NCBI GenBank assembly: GCA_035610365.1 | Contig: CM069432.1 | Span: 185,303,027 to 185,367,026 of the forward strand | From: Aquatica leii | Lineage: Eukaryota; Arthropoda; Insecta; Coleoptera; Lampyridae | DNA length: 64,000 nucleotides | Direction: 5' to 3' | Shown: positions 35,730-46,965 of the stretch, piece by piece | Layout of the letters: every line of letters starts with the position of its first letter | Position numbering within the stretch: position 1 is the stretch's first letter | Notes under the pieces: model-generated | Told to the model about the DNA's origin: nothing | What the model saw: only the letters and a program-made list of their open reading frames with translations | Database searches by the model: none | Position numbers and translations under genes: made by a program

Positions 35730-35874
35730 AGTTTGTTTGGGTTCACGAACGACAATACGGCAAAGGCCAAGTTCTACTTCTTGTTTTGGCTCTCAAGAAG
35801 AGACTATGACCAAGCCTAAATCTGGGTGTTTTACTACGACGCGGTCTAAGCCGAAAGTCGCTTATAATTTTAAA

Positions 35875-38800
35875 TTAAATAAAATTTTGTCTTAAAAAAC
35901 CTTTTTGTTAAATGGAATGTAATTTGATGTTTTACTAACAATAAAGTTTTATCTGTTATTTTATAGATTTAAAGTATGAGTACCAATAATAACTTTAAAT
36001 TGAAATTATTTCTTTGTAACAAAAACCTCGACTTTTTCTGAAGAACATAGTAGGCTTTCAGAAATAGTTTGTTTCAGTAGTGATGTTTTAGTAATGCTCG
36101 GAAGTGCAAGGGGGTTTAACAAATGTATGATATGGGTAGTTTTTAAAAATTGAAGAAAGTGTAAAAAATTATGTAGTAGTTAATGCTAGAAAAGAGTGTT
36201 TTAGCATTTGTGCTAGTAATCGCTAAAATAAAAATAACTTTAAGTAGTTATAGTTGCAATAAATATCATATACATAAAAACGAGTATAATACAGTCCACT
36301 AGTGTGCCAAGTTATGCAACAAGTGACTAGTAAAAATTTTTATTTTTAAGTTGTTTTAATAATCCCTCACGGTTGTTTAATATTTTTAAATACATCTGAT
36401 TAATTTAACAATAAATTATATTACATACTTTTAACCGTAAGAAGAATCAAAACAATGTGACGAATCAAAGTAATTCTTATAATAAAAACAAAATTAAGAT
36501 TTTTTCATAAATATAAAAACTTTATTTAATTATTTATGTTTTTAAGTTTCTACAAATTTAGTATATAAATACGTTTTTTTATTGACTAAAAACTAAACTG
36601 TGAATGTTGAATAAATGTTGCTTTCTGTTAAACGACTTAATGATTTACTAATGAGGTAGCGGATAACACCATATTCATCAAACAAGGAAATTAAAGTGTT
36701 TGCATAATTGAATTAAGTCTGTCCATGTTCCATTTCTAGTTCAAAATTATATTAGAAGTACGTGACGATATATAAATGTCCAAAAGCTTATGGACGTTGA
36801 GAAATATGTATGCGAGTCCACGCTACATTTAAAACTTTTACTTCTGCATAGGAGTTCCTGTCATGTTTAATATGTGATAATTACGGTCAGTTCTAGTTCA
36901 TTTTCCAACAGAAAAATGACTTTAAAGTGTACTGCGTTATTACTATTATTTGTGGCAAAAAAATTTTATATGTGCCACCTAAAATATTTCATGTCATGCA
37001 TATAAAACCGCGGGAACCAAATATAAATTGCTAATTTGATTGCTTGTGGCCACAATATACAGTTTTACAATTTCAATTTAGACTCATTTCTATGCAAAGT
37101 GACCGTAGCTGGCTTGAATATTACTGGTCCCTTTATGTTCTCCTAGTTTTACTATCCCTTTGTGTGTTTTAGCGATCCTCTTTTGCAAGAAAAGCCGTGT
37201 AAAATTTCTAGATCAAGCTGTCGCTTACCCGGAAACCTTCAGTCATACTAATTTATAATACATAAAAAACAAGATATAACTATATTTATGTAACAATTAC
37301 CGGTAATTAAATTTACGAGTTTTAGTTATTATTACGTTAGTAAAAAAGGTTTCTATAGTCACAATAACTTTCAGTCAGTGTAATTGCTTAGACGTTAACG
37401 CTAGTATTTCTAAATAAATAAGCATTCTCAGTAATTATTTTGCAGAAAAGCAAAGTTATAGTAGCAAAACTTGAATTTGTGGTCGGGTAGTTTGGTTATG
37501 CCAATCAAAGTCAATCATCGTTGCATTATTAGAATTGATGATAATGAAATTATATTGTAACGTTTAATCTTGGTTTGACTAATGAAAATATATAAAATAC
37601 CACATAATGTCTAACTAAACTAATTAATTTTAAACATAACATTTTTGAAAATAATTAATTCTTACTAATAATGTTCTACGCATTCTTGTGTTTGTAAAAT
37701 TGTACTAATGCTATGTAAATACCAAAGTAAAACACTGACATTTTGTCGAACTCAATTTATATTTTATAAGGCTCACATAATGATATATCGATCACAATTC
37801 GTTTCCGAAATTTAAAAGCAAGCATCATTTAAAATATAATGAAGTGCCTTCCTACAACTCTTCGATAAAAATATGGAAGCTAGATGAAATTTCTTTTTAA
37901 ATTTGCCTTTACGTACCCAATAATTACAATGCATTAAAAATTACTATTAATAAGAAACGTTTTATATAAAATTATAAGAATTTGGTTTCAAACACTAATA
38001 ATCGTAAGTTTAAACACTGTTCAAATAAATAGACTTTTACCCTATAAATCAAAATTTCAAATGGAAAATGCTACGTTGATTGCAGCTAGATTTCAAAAAT
38101 TTAAAACAAACAAAACCAAAAGAATTATTTTTTATATTTGTTTAAAAAAGTATTTTAGTAAAATTTAGCAAATTAAATCAAAACTTGAAACATACTTTAT
38201 TTTTGGTATTCAAATAATAATGATTCTATATACAAAAATAAAATGCATTATTAATTTTTAACAGTATATATTTAAATGTATAAAGCATAATAAAAAAATT
38301 TCAAAAAACAGTTTATAAAAAAAACAACATTTATTATGTTTCGGTCTGATTAATGATTTAGAACCATATTAACGCTAAGAATATTATTTATGTAAAAATA
38401 CTTTATTCTAAGAAAGAAATTACTTAAAGTTATATATAATAAAATCACAAAATTAACAAACTACAATAAAAAAAACAAGTAGACACAAAGTAATGAGAGA
38501 ATAAGAGGAATTCTACAATATTAAATCGTTAAAATTACAATTATCAAATTTTTTAACAAAAAGTAAAAAGTTGAGTATTTGAAAATTTGTAAAAATCAGA
38601 AGCTAGACAGCAAAGTTAGCACTTTCTGAAAAATAAATTAAAATCAATTCAAATTTAAACTAAGGTTATTAATTTGATCACTTAATAGTGAGAAATTTAT
38701 ATAAATACCTTTTACTAAATTCAAGAAATGACTCATTGTGAATCGAATGAAAAAGAATGTTTAAATTGGTTTTAAAAGATCTTAATTTTATCTACACGGT

Positions 38801-41800
38801 GGTCCAATTGTGTGTAAAGTAAAATACCTCCCGTATTATATAAAATATGAAAAATATATTTATTAATATTGTATGATGCTAAAGTTTTACATTTTAAAAT
38901 TATTTCCAATTATACAGACTATTTCATAACATCAACAGAATAACAAAAATAATTTTTTGAAATGGAACACTTTGTATAGCAATACGTTTTTGGAATTCCC
39001 TTGAGGTTTAATGTACAATAACAATAATAAACAATATAAAGTTATAGGCACTTTTAAGTTAGTCTTTACAAGATTATAACCAGTTTTAAAATTTTCTTCT
39101 AAATTTATGACTTTAAAGAATGATTTGAGAAACAAAATCGAAAAGATATTTTGGTATGAGATTTACTACTATTTGAGGTACCCATAAAAGTTTTGAACAC
39201 GTAATTGTGTAATATAAGACGTTCTCAATTTTTTTAATGGAACGACCTAACTTTGGAAAACCACTCTTGGTGCATTGTTTTAGCCATCAGACACTTGCTC
39301 TAAGCACATAAACAATATCAAGTATTTTTTCAGTAGAGAAATCTATTGCAACGTAAAACTATAAAAACACTGTTTCATTGACTTTTACAATAGAGCAATA
39401 AATATTTGTTTGTAAAAATTTGCAATTCTTTTTATAGCATAGTAGATTACCAACAAATAATCTAATTATTAATAGCCGTCGAAATTTGTACTTTTGTCTA
39501 TAAAATAAGATATCTTTAAAACCGTTGCCTTTGGGAAAATTACATGCTGTATTATTTCAATAATAATAATTCTATCCAAACTGACAAATTCCAAATTTTT
39601 TATTAAAAAAAATAGCTTTGACCTTTTGCATTTTTGACCTTTGACACAAATCAACCTGTATTACAAATTTAAGTGTTCAATTTTTTTTGGATACCTCAAA
39701 TAGTGCTTAGTCTCTTACCAAAATATCATTACGATACATGTTTTCGTTTCTCATTCTTTGAAGTCATAAATTCGAAAAAAGACTACCTTGACGTGCCTTT
39801 AACTTTATATCATTGTAAAGTAAACTTCAAACGGATTCCTAAAAAGCATTAATACACAAGGTTTATTACGTAGGTTTGTGTTGTCTTTATATGGAATGTC
39901 CCTGGTTAAGCGGCATTGCCAATACAGTGTATTCGAAAACGATCTGAAACTTAACTTCAATGCTAACCTCTAAGTAAACAATATTAAACAAAAATAACGA
40001 CAACTGCATTGATACCTTGGGTTTATAGCTTATGCAACAAACTGTTAATACATGCTGATACTGATTAAAAAGTAGGTTTTTAATACGTATGTACATTACC
40101 ATTCTGTATCTATGCGAATTGGCGATCCAACCAAACTCAATAAGCTTGGCTTCTTAAAACGTTAGCTATCATTAATTATTTGCGATATGTAAATTAATTA
40201 CTTTGCAACACTGTATACAGCGACTATTTTAACTGATACTTGTAGACGTCTAGGTTCATTTTATGTTACTTAACGAGCTTTTATTTTAAGTGAGTACAGC
40301 TAGCTTAAAATGGATGATATTTACGATGGTTGTTGTTCAACATCTTATCCCGTCCATCTTGTTACCGAAAATGCTCGACTCGTGGCCCTATAAGCTTAGG
40401 GTCTACCAATGAAAACAGGATATTCCATATTTCAGTTAGTTACATTCACAAAATTACACTAATTGTCTGCAACCACTTCACTTTATATTATATATTTTAC
40501 TTTGACATCCTTTTGACCCACCCTGTATATAATATGATTTATAAAAGCAAACTAGTTGGTAAATGCCACTGTTATCATTTTTGTTACGACGATCAGTGTT
40601 CGATGAAAAACTGCTTGATAAAATAGGTAGTTTGGAAAAAAACTTGAACTTCGATCCTAGAAAATTGTGGAATGTAAAGAATAAAAAAATAATTATCAAT
40701 GCCTTTGTGAAAGTGGTAGAATTGATGTATTTTTCAAAAAGTAAATTATATTAAATATTTTCAATTAAAGCTAAAGAGTTATTAAGATAGACTAAGTAAA
40801 AATAATTTGTTGTTTTTTAATATAATTTTTGGTTCATAACGGAATAGAAATTAATCTGTTAAAAAAAAAGTGAACTTGTGTGAAGAAATATTAGCTGTGA
40901 GCTTAGTTCTATTATGAATTTTATATAGGAAATTAAAAAAATATTATTTTGAAGAGTAGAGCCATTAAAAATGCAAAAACATCGTCGACATATCTTATTT
41001 TACAGATACCATAATTTTAAAAAAAGGAGCGTGTAAGAATATAAGATGTCTCCAGACTGTATTATTGTCCTTATATTGGTACAAACCTCGTTCTTTAAAA
41101 CTATGTTGCCTTTTAGATAAAATATGTTGACAATGTTGTTTGTATTTTTAGCCCTATTCTTGAAGCTGTCACTTTTTTTAATTTTCTTAATAGCATTCAC
41201 AGTAGAATTAAGTGCACAGCTGAAATTTGTTTTGTAAACAGATATGCGAAACTACATACCAACTTATTCACACCCAAAAAGCTATTTATTTGACAGGATA
41301 AAACATACAATGTAAAGTAAATTTGAAGTTTAAAAAGTGACGACTTGAACTTAGTTGAAAGTAAAAATGTTATAATTGCTTTTGTGTGAAAACTAATTTT
41401 CCTTTAAACGGAATGTAACATACCATTACTCGTTATCGTTATCAACTGTATCTGTAAAACAAGAAAACGTGCTTAAATACCACCACTTTGATGTTTTTCA
41501 TACTGATTTTACGAATATTCTAAACATAAGTATAGCAAGTTAGTTTGCATCCTTTCTTAATTACAGATCTAGCTGAAGCTGACAAAGAACTTGAAGTAAA
41601 ATTCAGAAATGGATACTAATAGTTCTCACTTTAAATATAATTTCGAAATTATATCCTTGATTATAGAAAACAGTACAAGTACTTTTAATTACGATTACAA
41701 CCCAACATTCACAAACTGATAAAACTATGCTAGTAACTAAATATTGCGCATGCATTTTTTTCTGTTCATGCATCTGCGCTTCTTATTCCTTCGAGGTATT

Positions 41801-43600
41801 CTTAACATATTCATTTGTAAAATTTACAATAAACATTTTTTTAACACATTTCATGGTAAATCTTATTTATAGATTAGAGATTACTAAAGCAGAATATTTT
41901 AATGTGAGAGGAGGAGCAAAAGGCATTCGAAGTTTTTTATTTTTTTTTGAAAACCACCAACCTACACAAAAATGGGGATGTTTTGTTTAATTTTATTTTG
42001 CAAAAAAGCTTTGTTGTCAAATGCTGTTTTATAGCTCATAAACGTACATAAATGTAATATGTAAAAATATTTTCTGTTTGTTAAAAAATATCTATAAAAA
42101 AACATTTTTTTTTGTTGCACGCACGCTTATTTGTTTTTATAAATCCGTGAATTTGATAAAAACAATAAACTTTATATTAAATCTTAACATTGAATTCCAA
42201 TATTACTTAAAAAAAAATATTGTTTTAAGACAGACAGGTTAGATGATTTGAGAAACCTTAAAACATAAAGATTATGTAATGTAACTGTCTTACTAAATCT
42301 GCGTATATTTCAAACTTAAAAAAAAATACAGCAAACTCGCTTTACATTATTTTATTGTTATACTGCATAAAAAATAATGCAAAATGAGATAATTTTACAT
42401 AAAACAAACGATTTAAAAGAGATTAAAAAAATTCAGAAGCACTAACAAATAACATTATAATTATAATTGATATTTATTGTTTAAAACGCAATCGGGGAAT
42501 AGTAAAGTGATAAAGTCGTTGTAATATTATGAAAATCGCTTTGGGTGCAATAAAGGTTAGCAACTGGCTGCAATAGGCAATCCAGGTCTAAAGAAGATAT
42601 TCAAACAGTGCTATTTCCGGACCATTACTAGGGAAACAGACAGTTCCGGTAAAAGATAAAGGCGAATGTCCACGAATGTCCGAACTAGAGTATCTCATTT
42701 CGCACACCGTTACTTCTTCGGTCGCAAACCTTTACTTCTAAAAGATGTGGTCATTTCCACATTGGCTCAAATAGTGCGGCGTGTTAAAAACGTTGAAACA
42801 TTTCTAGAAACACGTTCCAGAACGCATTTAATTTTATTTTAATGAAGGAACTTAATAGTATCATAGATTTTAAGCAAGCAATGGTATGAACGATTTTAAC
42901 CCGCTATTAACAAAGCTTTCTACTATTCGCAAAAGCAAAATGCAAAACAACCGCAATCCTTTTAAAATAAATGCGTTTAAACTGCCGTTTTTAAGATAAC
43001 TTGTTATTTCGTTCTTACACTAGTAAACATCAACATAAAAAAGGTTCCTTTAGAATAACATGTTTCACACTGATATCTACGCGTATAAGTTCGTAAAACA
43101 TCTATTACAAATCAATTTTATTCAATACCAACTAATAACGAAGTTATATATTTAAACTAACATCAAATATGTGTTTATAAACATACTATTTATGGTGGAA
43201 ATTATATATAACAGTTTTATAAACATTGCATTTGTACTTAAGTTTTTAGTGACAAAATAAATACGTTTATAGACTTGCATTACATAAAACGGATTGTTTC
43301 TTTGTTGAGAATATAAGTTTATCTTGTTATCACAAAGAATCCATTAGTATTAATTTTATATTTAGAAAAGACTTATAGTGAAAAATGCAATAATCTTATA
43401 AATAACATAAAAACCGTGTTAATTTTAGAAAAAAAATTGTAATTAAACAGTGGCGGCAGATGACCATTGCTGCAGGTATGTCATTTTAACATTAAAACTT
43501 TAAAAACGCATTCTTATTTAATAAAAGATTTATATTTTATAGATTAATTTAATTAATCTTTTAATTTAAAATAACATGATTTTAAAAATTCTTTTGGATC
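35875..43600. other. AT-rich intergenic stretch with one long inverted repeat
   Basis: Nearly 8 kb without a recognised gene. It contains the inverted repeat at about 38.95-39.88 kb (separate entry). A less AT-rich patch at 42480-42830 shows no coding or known repeat. At 40563-40754 a short ORF includes EKNLNFDPRKLWN, faintly like the region before the RT in some LINEs, too weak to call. The phrase CACCCTGTATA at 40520 resembles ends of common insect repeats. Confidence 0.5.
38955..39882. repeat. Long inverted repeat, arms about 240 bp, diverged
   Basis: The left arm (about 38955-39222) and the reverse complement of the right arm (about 39647-39882) align along their length. Shared phrases include GATATTTTGGTA, ACTATTTGAGGTA, TATAAAGTTA and TTATGACTT, with gaps and roughly a quarter of positions changed. 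The 420-bp loop between them has no recognised gene. This is the form of a non-autonomous transposon with long terminal inverted repeats; target duplications were not found. Confidence 0.65.
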
Positions 43601-44360
43601 CCTACACCTTCTTTGGCTTTCCCACTTTCGACGTTTGGCGTTGCCATGGTGGCCATTTGCTAATTTAACTTATCTTTCAAGTTTAATTTTTAATTATTTA
43701 TTGGCTGCTCCGCACCTTGGTTGGTTCCGGCATTTTATTTTACTTTAACTATTATTATGCTTGGTCACGGTGATGTTTTTCGTGTAAGTATTTTTTGAAC
43801 CTTTTGGAGGTCGCTCATAACTTTTAGTTTTTCAGCATAGTCCGTTTGACTTTCACTATTCCAATGTTTTAATTAATCATTTTTATCTATCAATTTAACG
43901 GTAACTACGGTGGCTTTATTGCCCTCTTTTTTCACAACTTCCTGTTGTAGTGATGGATCTTAAAACGTCAAAATTGATTATTAATTAATTATTTGCTGCT
44001 CCACACCTTGGCTGGTTCCGGCTTGTTACTTCACAAAAAAAAAATTTTAAGTAGATTTAAGTTTTGTCACTGAGATGTTTTCCCGTAAGTATTCCTAGGA
44101 CTCTGTTTAAGTCGTTTGATCTTTCCTTATATTTTAGCTTGGTTTCCTCTTTCATATTTCACTAATGTAATTCATAATATTGTTAAATTATTGTCAATTT
44201 CACTCACGTTTAACTAATTTAATCTTAACGTAAGTATATGTTTATGTTATGTTACGCTTAGTATACCTGCTTACATTTTAGTAGCCTGATGATGGCATTG
44301 TTTGCCGAAACATGTAGCTTTACGTCTTAATTTTATCTAATTTAACAACCGTCAGTTATT
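43600..44360 (+). mobile_element. Tandem PLE-type terminal repeat with hammerhead core (PLE-3)
   Basis: A roughly 290-bp unit is present twice: GCTGCTCCGCACCTTGG...TGGTTCCGG at 43704 and GCTGCTCCACACCTTGG...TGGTTCCGG at 43995, each followed by similar GATGTTTT-CGTAAGTATT text. The second unit ends with a hammerhead-type core (44281-44320). PLEs often end in tandem pseudo-LTRs that carry such cores, so this is probably the end of a PLE that has lost its coding part. No PLE protein is recognisable upstream. Copia sequence begins about 100 bases downstream. Confidence 0.6.
44281..44320 (+). ncRNA. Hammerhead-ribozyme-type motif, all core bases present
   Basis: CTGATGA (44286-44292), one extra T, stem II GGCA/TGCC (44294-44297 with 44303-44306) with loop TTGTT, GAAA (44307-44310), and a tiny stem III AC-AT-GT (44310-44315) followed by A at the cleavage place. 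Stem I can begin with AGC (44283-44285) pairing with GCT (44317-44319). Every conserved core base is present. The extra base after CTGATGA is shared by the other PLE motifs in this window. Confidence 0.72.
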
Positions 44361-44439
44361 AAACATTTTTCTATGGGGAATGATTTCGAGTTATTGAGTT
44401 ATTACTAACGGATTTGTTTAAACAATGGTGTTTACAGAT

Positions 44440-46500
44440 TGAATTTATGTCTGCTGTTTGTTGACAAGTGCTAGAGCCATCACATCACGTTTCGGTCATT
44501 TCAACAGTGCTGATCTTAAAAAAATAAAAAATTGTGCTGTTAAAGCACTTGTGTGTTTTGATAAAATAACAATTAATAAATCGAACTGTGTAGTATGCTG
44601 TAAAGGCAAACAATCGAGATTACTATTAGATTACAAAAGAAAAGCAGCTAAAGCGGTTTTAGAATCCATGCAAATTTCGATGGAAGTTTGATCTATTGAT
44701 AGAACAAAATATTTCTTATGTTTTAAAGAATATTATTCTCGCATGACCTTCATTTATTTTTTGAAAACAAAAACGAAGCATTAAAGTACTTCAAAGAATT
44801 TCAAAATTTGGGGAAATACCAAAAAAATTGTAAAATTACAGCATTGCGTTATGACAATAGAGGTGAGTTTATAAGTTCTGATTTTAAAAACTTTATAAAG
44901 CAATGTGGCATTTTTCATCACAAAAACAACTATGATGCACCATGTATGTCGGAGAGACTAACCCGAATCATTGTAGAAAAAGGTAGATGCATGCTGTTTG
45001 ATGCAAAGCTTGGTAAGCAATTTTGAGCCGAGGTAGTTTACACAGCCGTGTATTTAAAGAACAGGTCAGTAGCATCGGGTCTTAACAACAGAGCTCCGTT
45101 TGAAACATGGTCTGGAAGTAAAGTTACTGTTGATCACTTACGAATTCTTGATAGCACGATTATGATACATGTTCCTAAATAAAAACGTTTGAACTGACAC
45201 AAAAAGGACAAAAATTGCATATTGGTGGGATATAGTGACACTGTGAAGGGGTATCAAATGTAGGATCCTGTAATTGAAAAGGTATCTGTGTTAAGTACAG
45301 ATAAAAATCAGTTCCAGCAAGGAACAATGATAAAACCATAACAAACCCTGAAAATAATGGTAATAGTGTTCATTCTGATGCTGTTCAGAGTTATAAAATA
45401 CTACTTTCAATAAATTTAGACAATCAACCTATAAGGAAACTCTAAAAAAAAGACAAAACCGAAAAACTCTGAAGGCTACATCACATACCTTTGATGCGAC
45501 ATAAATGAAGTAATTGAAATTGATCTTGTGAATGTTGCAGAAGCGATGTTTTTTCCAGATCGTGATCAATTGATTTAGGCTATGAAGGAAGAAAGGGAAT
45601 CTTTATAACAAAACGACTCCTGGGATGTAATGAATATGCCAGCACATGGTAGCATTGCGCAGTGCAAGTGGGCCTTCAAAAAATAAATCGACAATAAAAA
45701 CAAAGTGAAGTTTTTTGTTTTCAAATTGTGAGAATGAGGTATTAAAATTAAAGAAATCTATTTACGGGTTGCGACAATATTCAAGAGTATTTTATAAGAG
45801 AGTAGATGTAGTTTTGTCAGATTTAGGTTACAATAAGTCAGATCTTAAACCCAGGGTAATTATAAAACATGAAGGAGGTTATGTGACATATATTGCTCTG
45901 TGTGTGGATGATTCTTTCAAATTGAAATTGAATTTCTGAGAAAAAAACTTGGTTTCGAGTTTAAAATAAAGGATTTAGGTTTTGCAAGACAATGTCTTGG
46001 AATAAGAATTTGTCAAGATGATAATAGAATTTCCTTAAATCAAGAGCAGTATATTGATCAGTTACTTGAAAAATTTGACATGAAAGAGTGTAACTCTGTT
46101 GCTACACCAATGTAAAGTAACTTAGACCCAAAAAAGGATGTAACTTGTGATGTACCTTTCAGTAATGACTAGACCAGACATTTCTTATACTATTAGTTTT
46201 TTGAGTCAATTTAATGATTGTTTTAATGAAAATCATTGGAAAATTGCAAAACAAGTTTTGAGATACTTAAGGAGTATAAAAAATTACCCTTTACAATTCA
46301 CTAAAAATGACATTACAAGACTTTGTAGATTCCGACTGGGCTAATAATTCCTGTAACAGAAAATCTTATTTTGGATTTTGTTTTAAATTATCTGGTTCTT
46401 GGGGTAGTGCAAAGCAATCGCATTTTCTAGCACGGGGGCCAAATACATAGCCATTTCCAAGGCTGCAAAGGAAACAATCTATTTGACTAGGGCTTGTTAA
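44440..46500 (+). mobile_element. Ty1/Copia element, fossil
   Basis: Copia-type pol remains in family order: a pre-integrase zinc segment (about 44480-44640, RFGHFNSADLKKIKNCAV and CVVCCKGKQSR), an integrase core (about 44700-45120, GEFISSDFKNFIKQCGI, VEKGRCMLF and NNRAPFETWSG), a reverse transcriptase (about 45540-46130, LKKSIYGLRQ, ALCVDD and LNQEQYIDQLLEKFDMKECNS), and an RNase H part (about 46145-46490, MTRPDISYTISFLSQF and QVLRYL). IN before RT is the mark of Copia. No LTRs were recognised. The copy is broken in many places and shorter than a full element; it is an old fossil. Confidence 0.9.
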
Positions 46501-46679
46501 AAATAATATTTTAAAGAAGAGTGTTGTAAAGTTCAAAATAATAATTACAGTTATGTGGCGCCACTTTATGTGTGGCGACTTACTTACAGAATTAATAAGT
46601 GTTTTCCTCTTTTAAATTAAGAGGTAGTCCTAAGTTGGTCAAAGCGTCTTATTACACGAAAATTCATAAATATATCATT

Positions 46680-46965
46680 GTGAACAATTTATGCCTACAT
46701 ATGAAGCCACGTTTACTACTCACATTCATAGGCACTTGAAACCCCTTTTGAAAACAAGCAAACGCATTTTCAACATCGCTTTCTATGAATATTTGGTGTG
46801 GTCTTCTTAATAACTGTTTTATTGACCGATTCGTATTTCAAGAACGTTTAACATTCAAACACTATCTATTTTTTTTTTCAAAATGAGGTACCAGGATTAT
46901 TAGAAATACTTCAGAATAAAGTAGGCATGCGGTTACAACATGATAGCCCACCTTATGACTGGTGA
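46680..46965 (+). pseudogene. Mariner-like (DDE) transposase fragment
   Basis: A plus-strand reading with ATFTTHIHRHLK (about 46705), then MNIWCGLLNNCFIDRFVFQE (about 46786-46845) and, after a one-base shift in a T-run, NEVPGLLEILQNKVGMRLQH followed by DSPPYDW (about 46883-46963). It parallels the central part of a common insect transposase of the IS630/mariner type (VWCGII...LIGPYFLP...LPELLEDVP...WFQHDGAPAH), the last Asp being the second catalytic residue. Only about 95 codons remain and no terminal repeats were found. The family call is fair, not certain. Confidence 0.6.

Larger units (their letters stand above)
32333..35874. mobile_element. Large PLE palindrome (PLE-2): two inverted arms about an 85-bp spacer
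   Basis: The left arm (32333-34004) is the reverse complement of the right arm (34090-35874). Each arm, read from its outer end inward, carries the reverse complement of a PLE 3' terminal region, the GIY-YIG nuclease and the reverse transcriptase, followed by a 5' RT block facing the other way. Near the centre (about the innermost 200 bases) the arms differ at one base; farther out they differ by many substitutions and small indels. The spacer 34005-34089 continues the left arm's RT block (GNTETHIKVSTDF to KEDILV) and is not duplicated. PLE copies are known for inverted and tandem arrangements; this one is unusually large and symmetrical. Confidence 0.9.

Noticed and set aside
36890-37110. 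MTLKCTALLLLFVA reading resembling a secreted-protein start
   Set aside because: Stops within 30 codons, and no splice pattern or continuation could be supported.
40563-40754. Short ORF with EKNLNFDPRKLWN
   Set aside because: Faint likeness to the region before the RT in LINEs, but only a dozen residues and no neighbouring LINE motifs.
41727-41990. 87-codon plus-strand ORF with a Cys-rich, hydrophobic start
   Set aside because: Looks a little like a signal peptide, but the rest is low-complexity AT-rich sequence and no family or gene context supports it.
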